Below, in pieces: positions 1 through 7,980 of a stretch of DNA of 42,503 nt. The DNA comes from Anaerolineae bacterium (GTDB lineage: Bacteria; Chloroflexota; Anaerolineae; 4572-78; J111). The notes under the pieces are model-generated. The model worked only from the letters and a program-made list of their open reading frames with translations. It did no database searches and was not told where the DNA came from. Within the stretch, counting starts at the first letter, position 1. Each line of letters begins with the position of its first letter. Made by a program: the position numbers and the translations under genes. The stretch spans positions 1-42,503 of the forward strand of contig JAFGDY010000038.1 of the NCBI GenBank assembly GCA_016931895.1, read 5' to 3'.

Positions 1-565
1 ATCTTGAAGGCTATGCCCTTTTTACCTAATTGTTCCGTGACGCCCCTACTATATCTGGGGGCTCTCACGGATATTCTGAAAGAGCCATTATAGCTACTGT
101 ACAACGCAATATTGTAATTGAAGGTTTAGATGGGATGTTGTTAATATGTCACTATAACAACTTTACAGGAACGTGAACATTCGGCATCCTCCCCCTATAC
201 TGTGACCGGGGCGGGGACGCCGAAGGGAACGTGCCGCGTCCGGGCTGGCTCGGCGCTGCCCATGGGTCTATTCTAAACCCGTCTTGGTGAACAAATGCCC
301 TATCTCCTCCAACTGCCCGGCATCGGCTACTACCGTCCTCCAGCCTGCCCACCGCTGAAGACGAGGCGACTCGCCCGGCCTGAGCTGGTCCGGCGACACC
401 CTCCCGGCTGACCCGCCGGCGAGAGAGACAAAAAAAGAGACCCCACCGCCCTCCTCAAACCCTGGTTTGGGGGGCTTAGGGCAGGCTGTCCCTTTTTTCT
501 TTAATAAGGGAGCTTTTTCCTCAGTTTTAAGGTTTACCCCCTTGATACTTAACTACATCGGGAGG
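1..565. other. Stretch without a convincing gene
   Basis: No reading frame here has a plausible start, ribosome binding site and protein-like composition together. The first 28 bases could end a gene coming from outside the window (one frame closes with LEGYALFT and a stop), but this is too short to judge. A 66-codon open frame on the minus strand is rich in Arg, Pro and Gly and looks like a chance frame in GC-rich DNA. The only structured element seen is the hairpin near 448-498. Confidence 0.5.
448..498. terminator. Possible transcription terminator hairpin
   Basis: CCTCAAACC (453-461) pairs with GGTTTGGGG (464-472) with one G-U, and an outer GCCCT/AGGGC pair (448-452 with 478-482) extends the stem. 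A run of six T follows at 493-498, about ten bases after the stem, so it is not canonical. An A-run at 430-436 would give a U-tract on the other strand. It may end transcription entering from the left. Confidence 0.4.
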
Positions 566-568
566 CGG

Positions 569-593
569 TGGTCGTCATTGGTCATTCGTCGTC
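569..593. repeat. Solitary arm of the 7-bp-period repeat
   Basis: This is a short run of the same heptamer family (GTCGTCA, TTGGTCA, TTCGTCG) found as inverted pairs at five other places in the window. Here only one arm is present, so it cannot form the hairpin by itself. It lies just upstream of the promoter of the first gene. Confidence 0.6.
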
Positions 594-630
594 CCTGATA
601 GAGATTGGGCCAACAAAAATTTGCATTTTT

Positions 631-660
631 TTTACATTTTCCGGCCCAATATTTTACAAT
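631..660 (+). promoter_or_regulatory. Promoter with inverted repeat, upstream of the DUF2723 gene
   Basis: TTTACA (631-636), an 18-base spacer and TACAAT (655-660) form a good housekeeping promoter. A perfect 8-bp inverted repeat, ATTGGGCC at 604-611 and GGCCCAAT at 643-650, brackets the -35 box, with its right half inside the spacer, so a repressor or activator could act here. Predicted RNA start is near 667, about 64 bases before the gene. Confidence 0.55.
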
Positions 661-730
661 TTGGCGCTATGATGGGAGTATCCATAGAAAATCCTGAAAG
701 ACCGGAACTTTATTTTTCAAGCAGCGAGAC

Positions 731-2896
731 GTGTCCATGATGTCTAAAAACCACTCCCACCCTTACTGGATTGACCTGGGTATCACGGCGGCTCTGTTTA
801 GCTTGGCCCTCCTCGTCTACAACGCCACCCTTACCCCCAGTCTGAGCTACAAAAGCCCCGACGGTAACGAACTGGCCACCGTGCCTTACCTGTTGGGCCT
901 GGTCCATTCTACCGGCTATCCACTTTACACCTGGCTGGGCAAACTGTTTACCTTCATCCCCATCGGCGACGTAGCCCACCGCATGAACCTGATGAGCGCC
1001 ATCCTGGGCGCTATGGGCGTGGGGCTGCTTTATTTGATCATCATGTTGAATTCAGGCCAGTCTGGCGCCGGGTTATCCCCTCCGGCTGCTAACCGCCCCA
1101 TGCGCCGGATAACGGCTATGTTCACAGCCCTGCTGTTTGCCTTTTCCCTCACCTTCTGGTCGCAAACGGGCATTGCCGAAGTTTACGCGCCCAACGTATT
1201 TATGATTATCTTGACCCTCCTGACCCTCCTGATCTGGGCGCGACTGGAGGAGCGCGCCCGGGCGCGGTCAACCGCCGGGGTCTGGCGGCGATTTCTGCCC
1301 TCCGGGCGCTCCCTGGCCCTGCTGTTTATTTTTGGCCTGCTCTTTGGCCTGTCGTTGGGCACCCACATGAGCAACTTGGGCTTTGCCCCGGCTTTTGCTC
1401 TCTTTATCATATTGGTCAGTTGGCGCACGGCCCTGAGTCCGCTGGCCATTATGGGGGGCGGATTGGGCTTTTGCCTGGGCGTTTTGCAATTTCTGTGGCT
1501 GCCCTATAAAGCCGCCACCCTCAACGATCCCTTTATGCTACAACGCGCGCCGGCCACCCTGGCCGGAATCTATAACTACACTCTAGGCGCGTTCCCCCAA
1601 TTCAAATTTGCCTTTGCCTGGTGGCAATTGCCGGAACGTATTGTGCTTTACCAGGACATACTGCGCCAGCAGTACGGCCTGGGCAGAATTCTGCTGGGTC
1701 TGTATGGCATGGCCGAGCTGCTCTGGCGGCGGCCCAAACGATTTTTTCTCTTGATCGGGATGTACCTATTTCACGTTTGGTTTTTTATTCAATACCGTGT
1801 TTTTGATCTGGACGTGTTCTTCATCCCGGCCCACCTGCTTTACGTTATTTTCATCGGCTTTGGCGTCACCTGCCTGGGGGGATACGTGGTGAGCGGGTGG
1901 CGACATTCTACCCGGCGCAAATGGCTTTGGCTTGGCGCAACCGGCCTGCTGGCCGCCCTGCTGGGGCTGGCCGTAGCCGGGCAGGTCAAGGCCAATTGGG
2001 CGTCTAACGATTATTCCAAAGACACCGCCATCAACGATTTCTACCACAACGTCTGGACAATGCTGCCCGCGAACAGCGTGCTGCTGGGCCAGGGAGGCGT
2101 GTTTGGGTATGACATGTTCTACTGGCGACTGGTCTACAACGTGCGGCCCGACGTAACCCTGCCGATGATAGAAGGCCCCCGGCCCGATCCCAATATCCTG
2201 GCCGGGCGGACTCTCTACACCACCACCCCTACTAACTCAGGTGGGCCTCGAAATCTTGGCGGCCCGGCGCAACAAGGCCGCACGCCCTGGTCGCCGCCCG
2301 CCAACATGTCGCCCGCCGAAGCCTGGTACGTGCCGGTTTTAATTGGCGGCGGCGATGACGTTGGCGCCGCGCCGCGCCCCCGCCCCGGCCTCACCCTGTA
2401 CCGGGTGCAAAACGAGCCGCCGCAATTATCAACAGCACAGCCAACGCCCCAGTTCAGGGTTAACCAATCATTTGGCTCGTTAACCTTGCTTGGCTACGAT
2501 TTAGCCTCGGCCACGGCGCAGCCGGGGGGCCGCCTGGAACTGACCCTTTATTGGCAGGCTCAAAACCCGCCGCCGGAGTTGATTGCCACCAGCCTGGGAG
2601 AGTTGAGACTGGAGCAACATGAATTTGGCCTGGGAAACTTATCCCGCTACCTGGCCGAAGTCCAACCGCCCCCATCTGACGCGATTGTAGAATCGTATAC
2701 CGTGGTGGTGCCGTCTACCATCACGCCGGGGGAATATCCGCTGACGGTCAGTTTGCAAAGCCGGTGGCCGGTGGGGAGGCCTGGTTTGGCCGAGCCGGAC
2801 GGTAAGGTGAACCAACCCGCAGAAACCATCACCCTGGCCAACATTGTTATTCTGACGACCAACGACCACCGACCAACGACCAACAATGACCAATAA
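731..2896 (+). CDS. DUF2723 family membrane protein (TMEM260-like, putative glycosyltransferase)
   Basis: The 721-residue polytopic protein starts at GTG 731; ATG at 737 or 740 is possible. An early motif, SPDGNELATVPYLLGLVHSTG followed by YPLY (about residues 42-65), matches the DUF2723 signature (acidic residue plus a GxxHxxGYPL-type loop). About ten membrane segments follow to residue 430, then an extracytoplasmic beta-rich C-terminal part. The family includes TMEM260, a protein O-mannosyltransferase, so transfer of sugar from a lipid carrier outside the membrane is likely but unproven here. The last dozen residues (TTNDHRPTTNNDQ) and the stop codon are encoded by the left arm of a dispersed heptamer repeat, so the original C-terminus has been replaced or extended. 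Confidence 0.8.
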   Translation: MSMMSKNHSHPYWIDLGITAALFSLALLVYNATLTPSLSYKSPDGNELATVPYLLGLVHSTGYPLYTWLGKLFTFIPIGDVAHRMNLMSAILGAMGVGLLYLIIMLNSGQSGAGLSPPAANRPMRRITAMFTALLFAFSLTFWSQTGIAEVYAPNVFMIILTLLTLLIWARLEERARARSTAGVWRRFLPSGRSLALLFIFGLLFGLSLGTHMSNLGFAPAFALFIILVSWRTALSPLAIMGGGLGFCLGVLQFLWLPYKAATLNDPFMLQRAPATLAGIYNYTLGAFPQFKFAFAWWQLPERIVLYQDILRQQYGLGRILLGLYGMAELLWRRPKRFFLLIGMYLFHVWFFIQYRVFDLDVFFIPAHLLYVIFIGFGVTCLGGYVVSGWRHSTRRKWLWLGATGLLAALLGLAVAGQVKANWASNDYSKDTAINDFYHNVWTMLPANSVLLGQGGVFGYDMFYWRLVYNVRPDVTLPMIEGPRPDPNILAGRTLYTTTPTNSGGPRNLGGPAQQGRTPWSPPANMSPAEAWYVPVLIGGGDDVGAAPRPRPGLTLYRVQNEPPQLSTAQPTPQFRVNQSFGSLTLLGYDLASATAQPGGRLELTLYWQAQNPPPELIATSLGELRLEQHEFGLGNLSRYLAEVQPPPSDAIVESYTVVVPSTITPGEYPLTVSLQSRWPVGRPGLAEPDGKVNQPAETITLANIVILTTNDHRPTTNNDQ

Positions 2897-2937
2897 AAGT
2901 TCGTCGTTTGTCATTCGTCATTCGTCGTTCGTCGTCC
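2854..2937. repeat. Heptamer inverted repeat, copy A
   Basis: The left arm (2854-2892) repeats GACCAAC-like units every 7 bases. The right arm (2899-2937) is built of TTCGTCG/TTTGTCA units, the reverse-complement form, so the RNA could fold into a long imperfect hairpin. The left arm codes for the tail and stop of the upstream membrane protein. The right arm fills the gap to the next gene. Confidence 0.8.
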
Positions 2938-2963
2938 ATCTACCTTGATAGGAGTGAACCCAA

Positions 2964-3551
2964 ATGACTCTGGAACGAAAATTACTCATCGCTGTTGGAG
3001 CGTTTATTATCGCCCTCATTATTGCCGTAGGCGCTTTTTCCCTGGGACTTTACGTGGGACAAAAAGGTATTTTCCCTGACGCGCCCAATATCGCCGGGCC
3101 GGGTGGCGGGGGGCCGCCAGGCCAGCCGGGTCCAGCCGGTCAGCAACCCCGCGGTGAATCGCCAGGGGGCGGGACGGGTCAAGCAGCTCCCGAAGGGCTG
3201 GCCGGCTCCGGCAACCAGCCGCCGCAAAACAATTTCAAACCGTCTAACCTGCCCGCCGGGCCACCCGACCTGGTTGGCACGTTACGCTCGATGGATACGG
3301 AAGGGCTGACCATTGATACCCCGCCCGGCCCGCGCCTGGTCCAGTTAGCCGATAACCTGGAGATTTTTGATCCGCAGGGCAAATCCCTTACATTGGACAC
3401 GTTGCAACCCAACACCCACCTGGCCCTCTTTGGCCACTTTACCAATAATGGGCAAACCATGGTAGCCGAAACCGTTATCATCCTGCCCCAACCCGGCCAA
3501 CGCCCGGGGATGACGAACGACCGCCGACCAACGACCAATGACCAACAATGA
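2964..3551 (+). CDS. Membrane-anchored protein with Gly/Pro-rich linker
   Basis: Start ATG 2964 follows a clear GGAG ribosome site 8 bases upstream. Residues 7-32 form one hydrophobic segment, so the protein is probably anchored in the membrane with the rest outside. Residues 40-98 are a low-complexity Gly/Pro/Gln linker. Residues 100-175 form a small beta-type domain (DLVGTLRSMDTEGLTID, then TLQPNTHLALFG and a VAETVIIL strand) that resembles DUF5666-like or OB-like modules; this resemblance is a guess. The final residues MTNDRRPTTNDQQ and the stop come from heptamer repeat copy B, as in two other unrelated proteins here. Function is unknown. It probably shares a transcript with the DUF2723 gene 67 bases upstream. 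Confidence 0.65.
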   Translation: MTLERKLLIAVGAFIIALIIAVGAFSLGLYVGQKGIFPDAPNIAGPGGGGPPGQPGPAGQQPRGESPGGGTGQAAPEGLAGSGNQPPQNNFKPSNLPAGPPDLVGTLRSMDTEGLTIDTPPGPRLVQLADNLEIFDPQGKSLTLDTLQPNTHLALFGHFTNNGQTMVAETVIILPQPGQRPGMTNDRRPTTNDQQ

Positions 3552-3606
3552 CCGGAAAGTAAGTTGGTTGGTCGTTCGTCGTTCGTCATCCACCGTCATT
3601 GGTCAT
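3511..3606. repeat. Heptamer inverted repeat, copy B, shared by two convergent genes
   Basis: The left arm has GACGAAC, GACCGCC, GACCAAC and GACCAAT units; the right arm has GGTCGTT and CGTCGTT units. The element lies between two convergent genes and codes for the C-terminus of both: the plus-strand gene ends in TNDQQ and the minus-strand gene in TNDGG. It may serve as a two-way terminator. Confidence 0.8.
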
Positions 3607-4350
3607 CTGCACCAAGTTGTCAAAACTGACCTGCAAACTCGCCAGGGGGTCGCCGGGACAGGTATCTTGCTCAACGATGTACCACTTTGCGCCGCTTTCT
3701 TTGGCTGCGGCAAAAATACCGGGCCAATCCAAAACACCGGCGCCGACCTCGGCAAACGTGGGCGGCGTGCCGGCCGACATATCCTTCACGTGCACCAGCG
3801 GTACCCGGCCCGCCCAGCGACGCAGTATCTGCGCCGGGTCCAGGCCGCCGGCTTGCGCCCAATAAGTGTCGGTTTCAAGTTGCACATGGGCCGGGTCGCT
3901 GTTCCCCCACAAAATTTCCAAGCCGGTTTTGCCGTTGAATTGAACAAACTCAAAAGCGTGGTGATGATAACAGAACAGCAGGCCTTTGGCCCGGCAGCGC
4001 CGGCCAATATCGTTGAGTTCAGCGGCTGCGGCCCGATAGCGGGCTTCATCGCTGCGCTCATCCTGCGGCAGCGAAGGACACACCAGGTACTCCGCGCCCA
4101 GGGCCAGGTAAGTTTCAATCTGGCGGTCAAGATTGGCCCGCAAATCGGCCAGCGACACGTGGGCGCTGACCACTTTCAGGCCCAAATCAGCCAGGATTTG
4201 CTGTAACTCGGCAATGCTTAAACCAAACGTACCGGCCAGCTCTACCGCCGGATAACCGATCCGGGCCACTTGCCGCAACGCTCCGCGAAAATCCCGGGCC
4301 GCCGCCGCACGAACCGTATACATCTGCACCGCAATGGGTAATTTTGACAT
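3586..4350 (-). CDS. Sugar phosphate isomerase/epimerase (xylose isomerase-like TIM barrel)
   Basis: The 254-residue protein begins MSKLPIAVQMYTVR at ATG 4350, behind an AAGGAG site 7 bases upstream; an upstream in-frame ATG at 4416 lacks such a site. AVQMYTVR at the N-terminus, then VKVVSAHV-type and CYHHHAFEF, QLETDTYW and VHVKDM segments, give the His/Glu/Asp metal ligands expected for AP-endonuclease-2 family sugar epimerases. Such enzymes interconvert keto or inositol sugars in the cytoplasm; the substrate cannot be read here. The last five residues (TNDGG) lie in heptamer repeat copy B. Its promoter is divergent from the one for the neighbouring acyl-CoA synthetase gene. Confidence 0.8.
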   Translation of the reverse strand: MSKLPIAVQMYTVRAAAARDFRGALRQVARIGYPAVELAGTFGLSIAELQQILADLGLKVVSAHVSLADLRANLDRQIETYLALGAEYLVCPSLPQDERSDEARYRAAAAELNDIGRRCRAKGLLFCYHHHAFEFVQFNGKTGLEILWGNSDPAHVQLETDTYWAQAGGLDPAQILRRWAGRVPLVHVKDMSAGTPPTFAEVGAGVLDWPGIFAAAKESGAKWYIVEQDTCPGDPLASLQVSFDNLVQMTNDGG

Positions 4351-4374
4351 AATTTTCTCCTTATTTGCTCCAGC

Positions 4375-4403
4375 ATCATAGCCCTGATCAAACACTTGAG
4401 CAA
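4375..4403 (-). promoter_or_regulatory. Promoter of the sugar isomerase gene
   Basis: On the minus strand TTGCTC (4398-4403), a 17-base spacer and TATGAT (4375-4380) lie about 20 bases before the chosen start codon. This also supports the start at 4350, because the longer frame would begin upstream of the promoter. Confidence 0.5.
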
Positions 4404-4465
4404 GTTCAGCCGTCATTGGTCTGTTCTGGTTGAGGGGGGCGTCCGTTAGCCAATCGGGTCGCCAT

Positions 4466-4494
4466 TTGTATTCGCCGGGAGTTCGTGATACTAT
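4466..4494 (+). promoter_or_regulatory. Promoter of the hydrolase/acyl-CoA synthetase gene
   Basis: TTGTAT (4466-4471), 17 bases, TACTAT (4489-4494). Predicted RNA start near 4501 leaves about 20 bases before ATG 4522. Confidence 0.45.
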
Positions 4495-4521
4495 TTTACC
4501 TGCGCCTGACCGGCAAAAACA

Positions 4522-7071
4522 ATGGCAATGAAACGAAAACTACGCGGCCTCAAACGGACGGCCATTCAACTGGATTTTAATCTCTACCGGGTTGACGTGC
4601 CCATTCGCGGCCTGGCCGACGCCGAATTGAGCGTAATTGACATCTGGCCCGAAGGCGTCACCCGGGCCATGGTGTTTGTGCATGGCTACGCCGGCTGCGC
4701 CGAAACCTGGGAACATCAAATTAACTATTTTTCCCGCTCCTACCGGGTGCTTGTGCCGGATTTGCGCGGGCACGGCCAGAGCGGCGCGCCCCTCACCCAA
4801 TACACCATGCCGGAGTTGGTGGCCGACCTGGAGACCATCACCGCCGTCCTTAATCTACCGGATCAGTTCATTCTGATCGGTCACTCCTTTGGCGGCTCAA
4901 TTTGCGTGGAGTATGCCAACGCCCACCCGGAACGCCTGGAAAAGTTGGTCTTAATTTCTACGGCGGGGGAATACCCGCTGCCGCGCCGAGCCGCGCTGGC
5001 CTACCGCATCCCCAGCACTTTCCTGCGCCCCTTTTGGAGATTCCGGCCCCGCTGGAACGCCGAAATCCACGTAATGAAACGGATGATGCTCAACAACATG
5101 CGCCAATGGCAGGGCTGGCCCCTGCTTCGCAACCTCACCACCCCCACCCTCATTCTCACCGGCGAACGCGACCGCTATTTCCCGCGTTACGTTTTTGACG
5201 ACGTCGGCCAGATGGTGCCCGGGGCGGAAATTTACGACGTCGGCTCCGCCAAACACAAGGTTCAGCTAGAACGCCACCGGGCCGTCAACCGGGCCGTTGA
5301 GGGATTCATCGGCGATAGATACCGTTCCTGGCGCGACCTGGAGGGGGACAGCGGTGAACTTATTAAAAAGCGGCCCTGGCTGCCCAGTTATGGCAAAGAC
5401 ATTCCGCCTACCGTGCCCATTCCCCGCCAGCCTTTGCCCAAATTTTTAGAAGGCGCGGCAGATTGGCTGCCCAAACGCACGGCCACCATTTTTTACGGCG
5501 CGCGCCTCACCTATCAGCAACTTGACCGCCAGGTGAATCAATTTGCCCATGTTTTGCACGGCCTGGGGGTCAAATCAGGCGACCGGGTGATGGTGATTTT
5601 GCCCAACATGCCCCAGATGATTGTGGCCTATTATGGCACCCTCAAAATTGGCGGGGTGGTGGTCATGTCAAACCCCGAGGCCGACGCCGCCGAAATCACC
5701 CGGCAGATCAAACAAACCACGCCGGCCGTGTTGGTCACTCTGCGGGATTTTGCCCACCTGGTGGGGGAGATTCAACAGGCCACCGGCCTTGATAAAATCA
5801 TTTTGGCCGACTTGCGCGATGCCGTTTCCCCCGGCGTGTTTCGTAAACTACTGGCCCGCTGGGAACTCAAACGGCCCAAAGCCAAAAAGTCAGCCGAGAA
5901 TCTACCCCCCGGCTGCTGGTTGATGTCTGAACTGATGCTGGACGCGGCTTTAACGCCCCCGGCTGTTCCTGTGTCCAGTCAAGATTTGGCCGCCATCCTT
6001 TACACCAGCGGCACCACCGACGAGCCAAAAGGCGTGTGCCTGACCCACGCCAATCTGGTAGCCAACGCCCTGCAAACGCGCCATTGGATCAAGGACCTTT
6101 ATTATGGGGAAGAGACCTTTCTATCCGTGGTGCCGTTAACCCACAGTTACGGCATGACCAACGCCATGAACATCCCCCTGGCCCTGGCCGCCACCATTGT
6201 GCTGCTGCCGGTGTTTGAACTGGAACAGGTGCTCAAGCACATCAAAAAATACAAGCCCACGCTTTTTCCCGGGGTGCCGTCTATGTATACGGCTATCAAT
6301 CAAGCGCCCAACGTGCGTTCTTATAACTTAAAGTCTATTAAAGTCTGCGTTAGCGGCGCGGCGCCCCTGCCCATTGAAGTGCAGGAAGCGTTTGAAAAAT
6401 TGACCCGGGGCCGCCTGGTGGAAGGCTATGGGTTAACCGAAGCTTCGCCCGTAACCCACGCCAATCCGTTGTATGGCGTGCGCAAGGTGGGTTCCATTGG
6501 CGTTCCCATTCCCAACACGGATGTCAAAATTGTTGACCTGGCCACCGGCGCAGACCTACCGGCGCGGCAAATTGGCGAGTTGGTGGTCAAAGGACCGCAG
6601 GTGATGCAGGGCTATTGGCGCGACGAGGAGAGCACCCAAACCGTTCTCAAAAACGGCTGGCTCTACACCGGCGACGTGGCCGTGATGGACAACGAAGGTT
6701 ATTTTCAAATCATCAGCCGCAAACGCGATACCATTATGGCCGGGGATTACAGCGTTTATCCGCGGGATGTAGAAGAAGTGCTCTATGAAAACAGCAAGGT
6801 TTTAGAAGCGGCCGTGGTTGGCGTGCCCACCCTGGAAAACGGGCAGCCGGTAGCCAAAATCAAAGCCTTTGTGGTGCCGCGTCCCGGCACGCATCTTTCT
6901 CAAGAGGAATTGTTGGCCCTCTGCCGGCGACGGCTGGACGAATACGCCGTGCCCTGGGAGATTGAGTTCAGGCCAGAACTGCCCAAATCGTTTATCGGCA
7001 AAGTGCTGCGGCGGATGTTGGTTGAGGAATCGGTTGAAGAATCGGTTGAAGAAAATGAAACAAAAAAGTAA
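4522..7071 (+). CDS. Fused alpha/beta-hydrolase and acyl-CoA synthetase
   Basis: Residues about 35-275 are an alpha/beta-hydrolase: oxyanion region FVHGYAG, nucleophile in GHSFGG (Ser122), acid in LTGERDRYF and a His in the SAKHK segment. Residues about 310-840 are an ANL-superfamily AMP-binding enzyme: phosphate loop TSGTTDEPKG (from Thr495), EGYGLTEASP, YTGDVAVMD, the SRKRD hinge and catalytic Lys827 in FIGKVLRR. The synthetase activates a carboxylic acid, probably a long-chain fatty acid, to its CoA thioester through an acyl-AMP. The hydrolase could release the acid from an ester first, so one chain might scavenge and activate lipid. The order and substrate are inferred. The next gene, 42 bases downstream, is a patatin-like lipase, which supports a lipid role. 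Confidence 0.85.
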   Translation: MAMKRKLRGLKRTAIQLDFNLYRVDVPIRGLADAELSVIDIWPEGVTRAMVFVHGYAGCAETWEHQINYFSRSYRVLVPDLRGHGQSGAPLTQYTMPELVADLETITAVLNLPDQFILIGHSFGGSICVEYANAHPERLEKLVLISTAGEYPLPRRAALAYRIPSTFLRPFWRFRPRWNAEIHVMKRMMLNNMRQWQGWPLLRNLTTPTLILTGERDRYFPRYVFDDVGQMVPGAEIYDVGSAKHKVQLERHRAVNRAVEGFIGDRYRSWRDLEGDSGELIKKRPWLPSYGKDIPPTVPIPRQPLPKFLEGAADWLPKRTATIFYGARLTYQQLDRQVNQFAHVLHGLGVKSGDRVMVILPNMPQMIVAYYGTLKIGGVVVMSNPEADAAEITRQIKQTTPAVLVTLRDFAHLVGEIQQATGLDKIILADLRDAVSPGVFRKLLARWELKRPKAKKSAENLPPGCWLMSELMLDAALTPPAVPVSSQDLAAILYTSGTTDEPKGVCLTHANLVANALQTRHWIKDLYYGEETFLSVVPLTHSYGMTNAMNIPLALAATIVLLPVFELEQVLKHIKKYKPTLFPGVPSMYTAINQAPNVRSYNLKSIKVCVSGAAPLPIEVQEAFEKLTRGRLVEGYGLTEASPVTHANPLYGVRKVGSIGVPIPNTDVKIVDLATGADLPARQIGELVVKGPQVMQGYWRDEESTQTVLKNGWLYTGDVAVMDNEGYFQIISRKRDTIMAGDYSVYPRDVEEVLYENSKVLEAAVVGVPTLENGQPVAKIKAFVVPRPGTHLSQEELLALCRRRLDEYAVPWEIEFRPELPKSFIGKVLRRMLVEESVEESVEENETKK

Positions 7072-7113
7072 TACCAGGGAGAGGGTTCACGGATCAAGGA
7101 GCAACAAAGCTAC

Positions 7114-7980
7114 ATGCAATCACCTAAAATTGGTTTAGTTTTGGGCGGCGGCGGCAGTCGCGGCCTGGCCCATATTGGGGTACTGGAAGTTTTGCAGCGC
7201 GAGCAGATTCCCATTGACTTGATTGTGGCCACCAGTATGGGCGCGATCATCGGCTCGCTCTTTGCTTTGGGCCTTAGCCCGGCTCAAATAGCCGATGGGA
7301 TGCAAGCCTTACAGAGTAATTCTCTGGGCCTGAAGGTGGCCGGGGCGCGGACCCGGCAGCGGCTGGTGCGCAAACAATTGGCCGGGGTAATGGAAGGCAA
7401 AACCTTTGCCGATCTCAACTTGCCGGTCACCTTGATGGCCGTGGACATGATCCACGGTGAGGAAGTAGCCTTATCTCAAGGGCCGTTGCTGCCGGCGGTT
7501 TTGGCCAGCAGCGCCGTGCCCGGCGCTTTTCCGCCCCTCAAACTCAAGGGCATGGAACTGGCCGACGGCGGCGTGATTGACAGCCTGGCCACCCACGTGG
7601 CTTACGCCCAGGGCGCGGAAAAGGTGATTGCGGTAGACGTTTACCCGCCTCTGGAAAAGGATGACCCCTGGACCGACCCCATCAGCGCCATCTTGGGCGT
7701 GCAATTGCCTCCCCCTATTTTCAGCACCAACGGCAACGGCAAAAACAAAATCCCTACGGCGGCGGCTTCGATGTGGCGCTCGGTGCGGGTGATGACCTGG
7801 TATCTCCACCAACAACGCCTGGCGGCGCATCCGGCGCACGTGCTGCTCCGGCCCCAGGTAAATAATTACCGCTCCCTTGATTTTAAGGAGATTGACGCGC
7901 CTATTCAGGCCGGGGTGGCTGAAACGGAGCGACACCTGGCCGCCTTGAAAGCCCTCACAGAAACGCGCGCCAATGTTTAA
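7114..7980 (+). CDS. Patatin-like phospholipase (RssA/YchK type)
   Basis: The 288-residue protein has the glycine-rich oxyanion loop GGGGSRG (from Gly11), the nucleophile elbow ATSMGA with Ser41 and the dyad aspartate in DGG (Asp151). The elbow normally reads GxSxG; here the first glycine is alanine, a small substitution that may be tolerated. It probably hydrolyses acyl esters of membrane lipids. An AAGGAG sequence lies 12 bases before the ATG, a long spacing. It follows the acyl-CoA synthetase fusion in the same direction, so released fatty acids could be passed to that enzyme. Its stop codon overlaps the stop of the convergent ABC-F gene by four bases. Confidence 0.85.
   Translation: MQSPKIGLVLGGGGSRGLAHIGVLEVLQREQIPIDLIVATSMGAIIGSLFALGLSPAQIADGMQALQSNSLGLKVAGARTRQRLVRKQLAGVMEGKTFADLNLPVTLMAVDMIHGEEVALSQGPLLPAVLASSAVPGAFPPLKLKGMELADGGVIDSLATHVAYAQGAEKVIAVDVYPPLEKDDPWTDPISAILGVQLPPPIFSTNGNGKNKIPTAAASMWRSVRVMTWYLHQQRLAAHPAHVLLRPQVNNYRSLDFKEIDAPIQAGVAETERHLAALKALTETRANV

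Noticed and set aside
152-352. Open frame of 66 codons on the minus strand
   Set aside because: No ribosome site, composition typical of chance frames in GC-rich DNA, no family resemblance.
1183-1489. Minus-strand open frames inside the DUF2723 gene
   Set aside because: Shadow frames of a well-supported membrane protein; Arg/Gln-rich with no ribosome sites.
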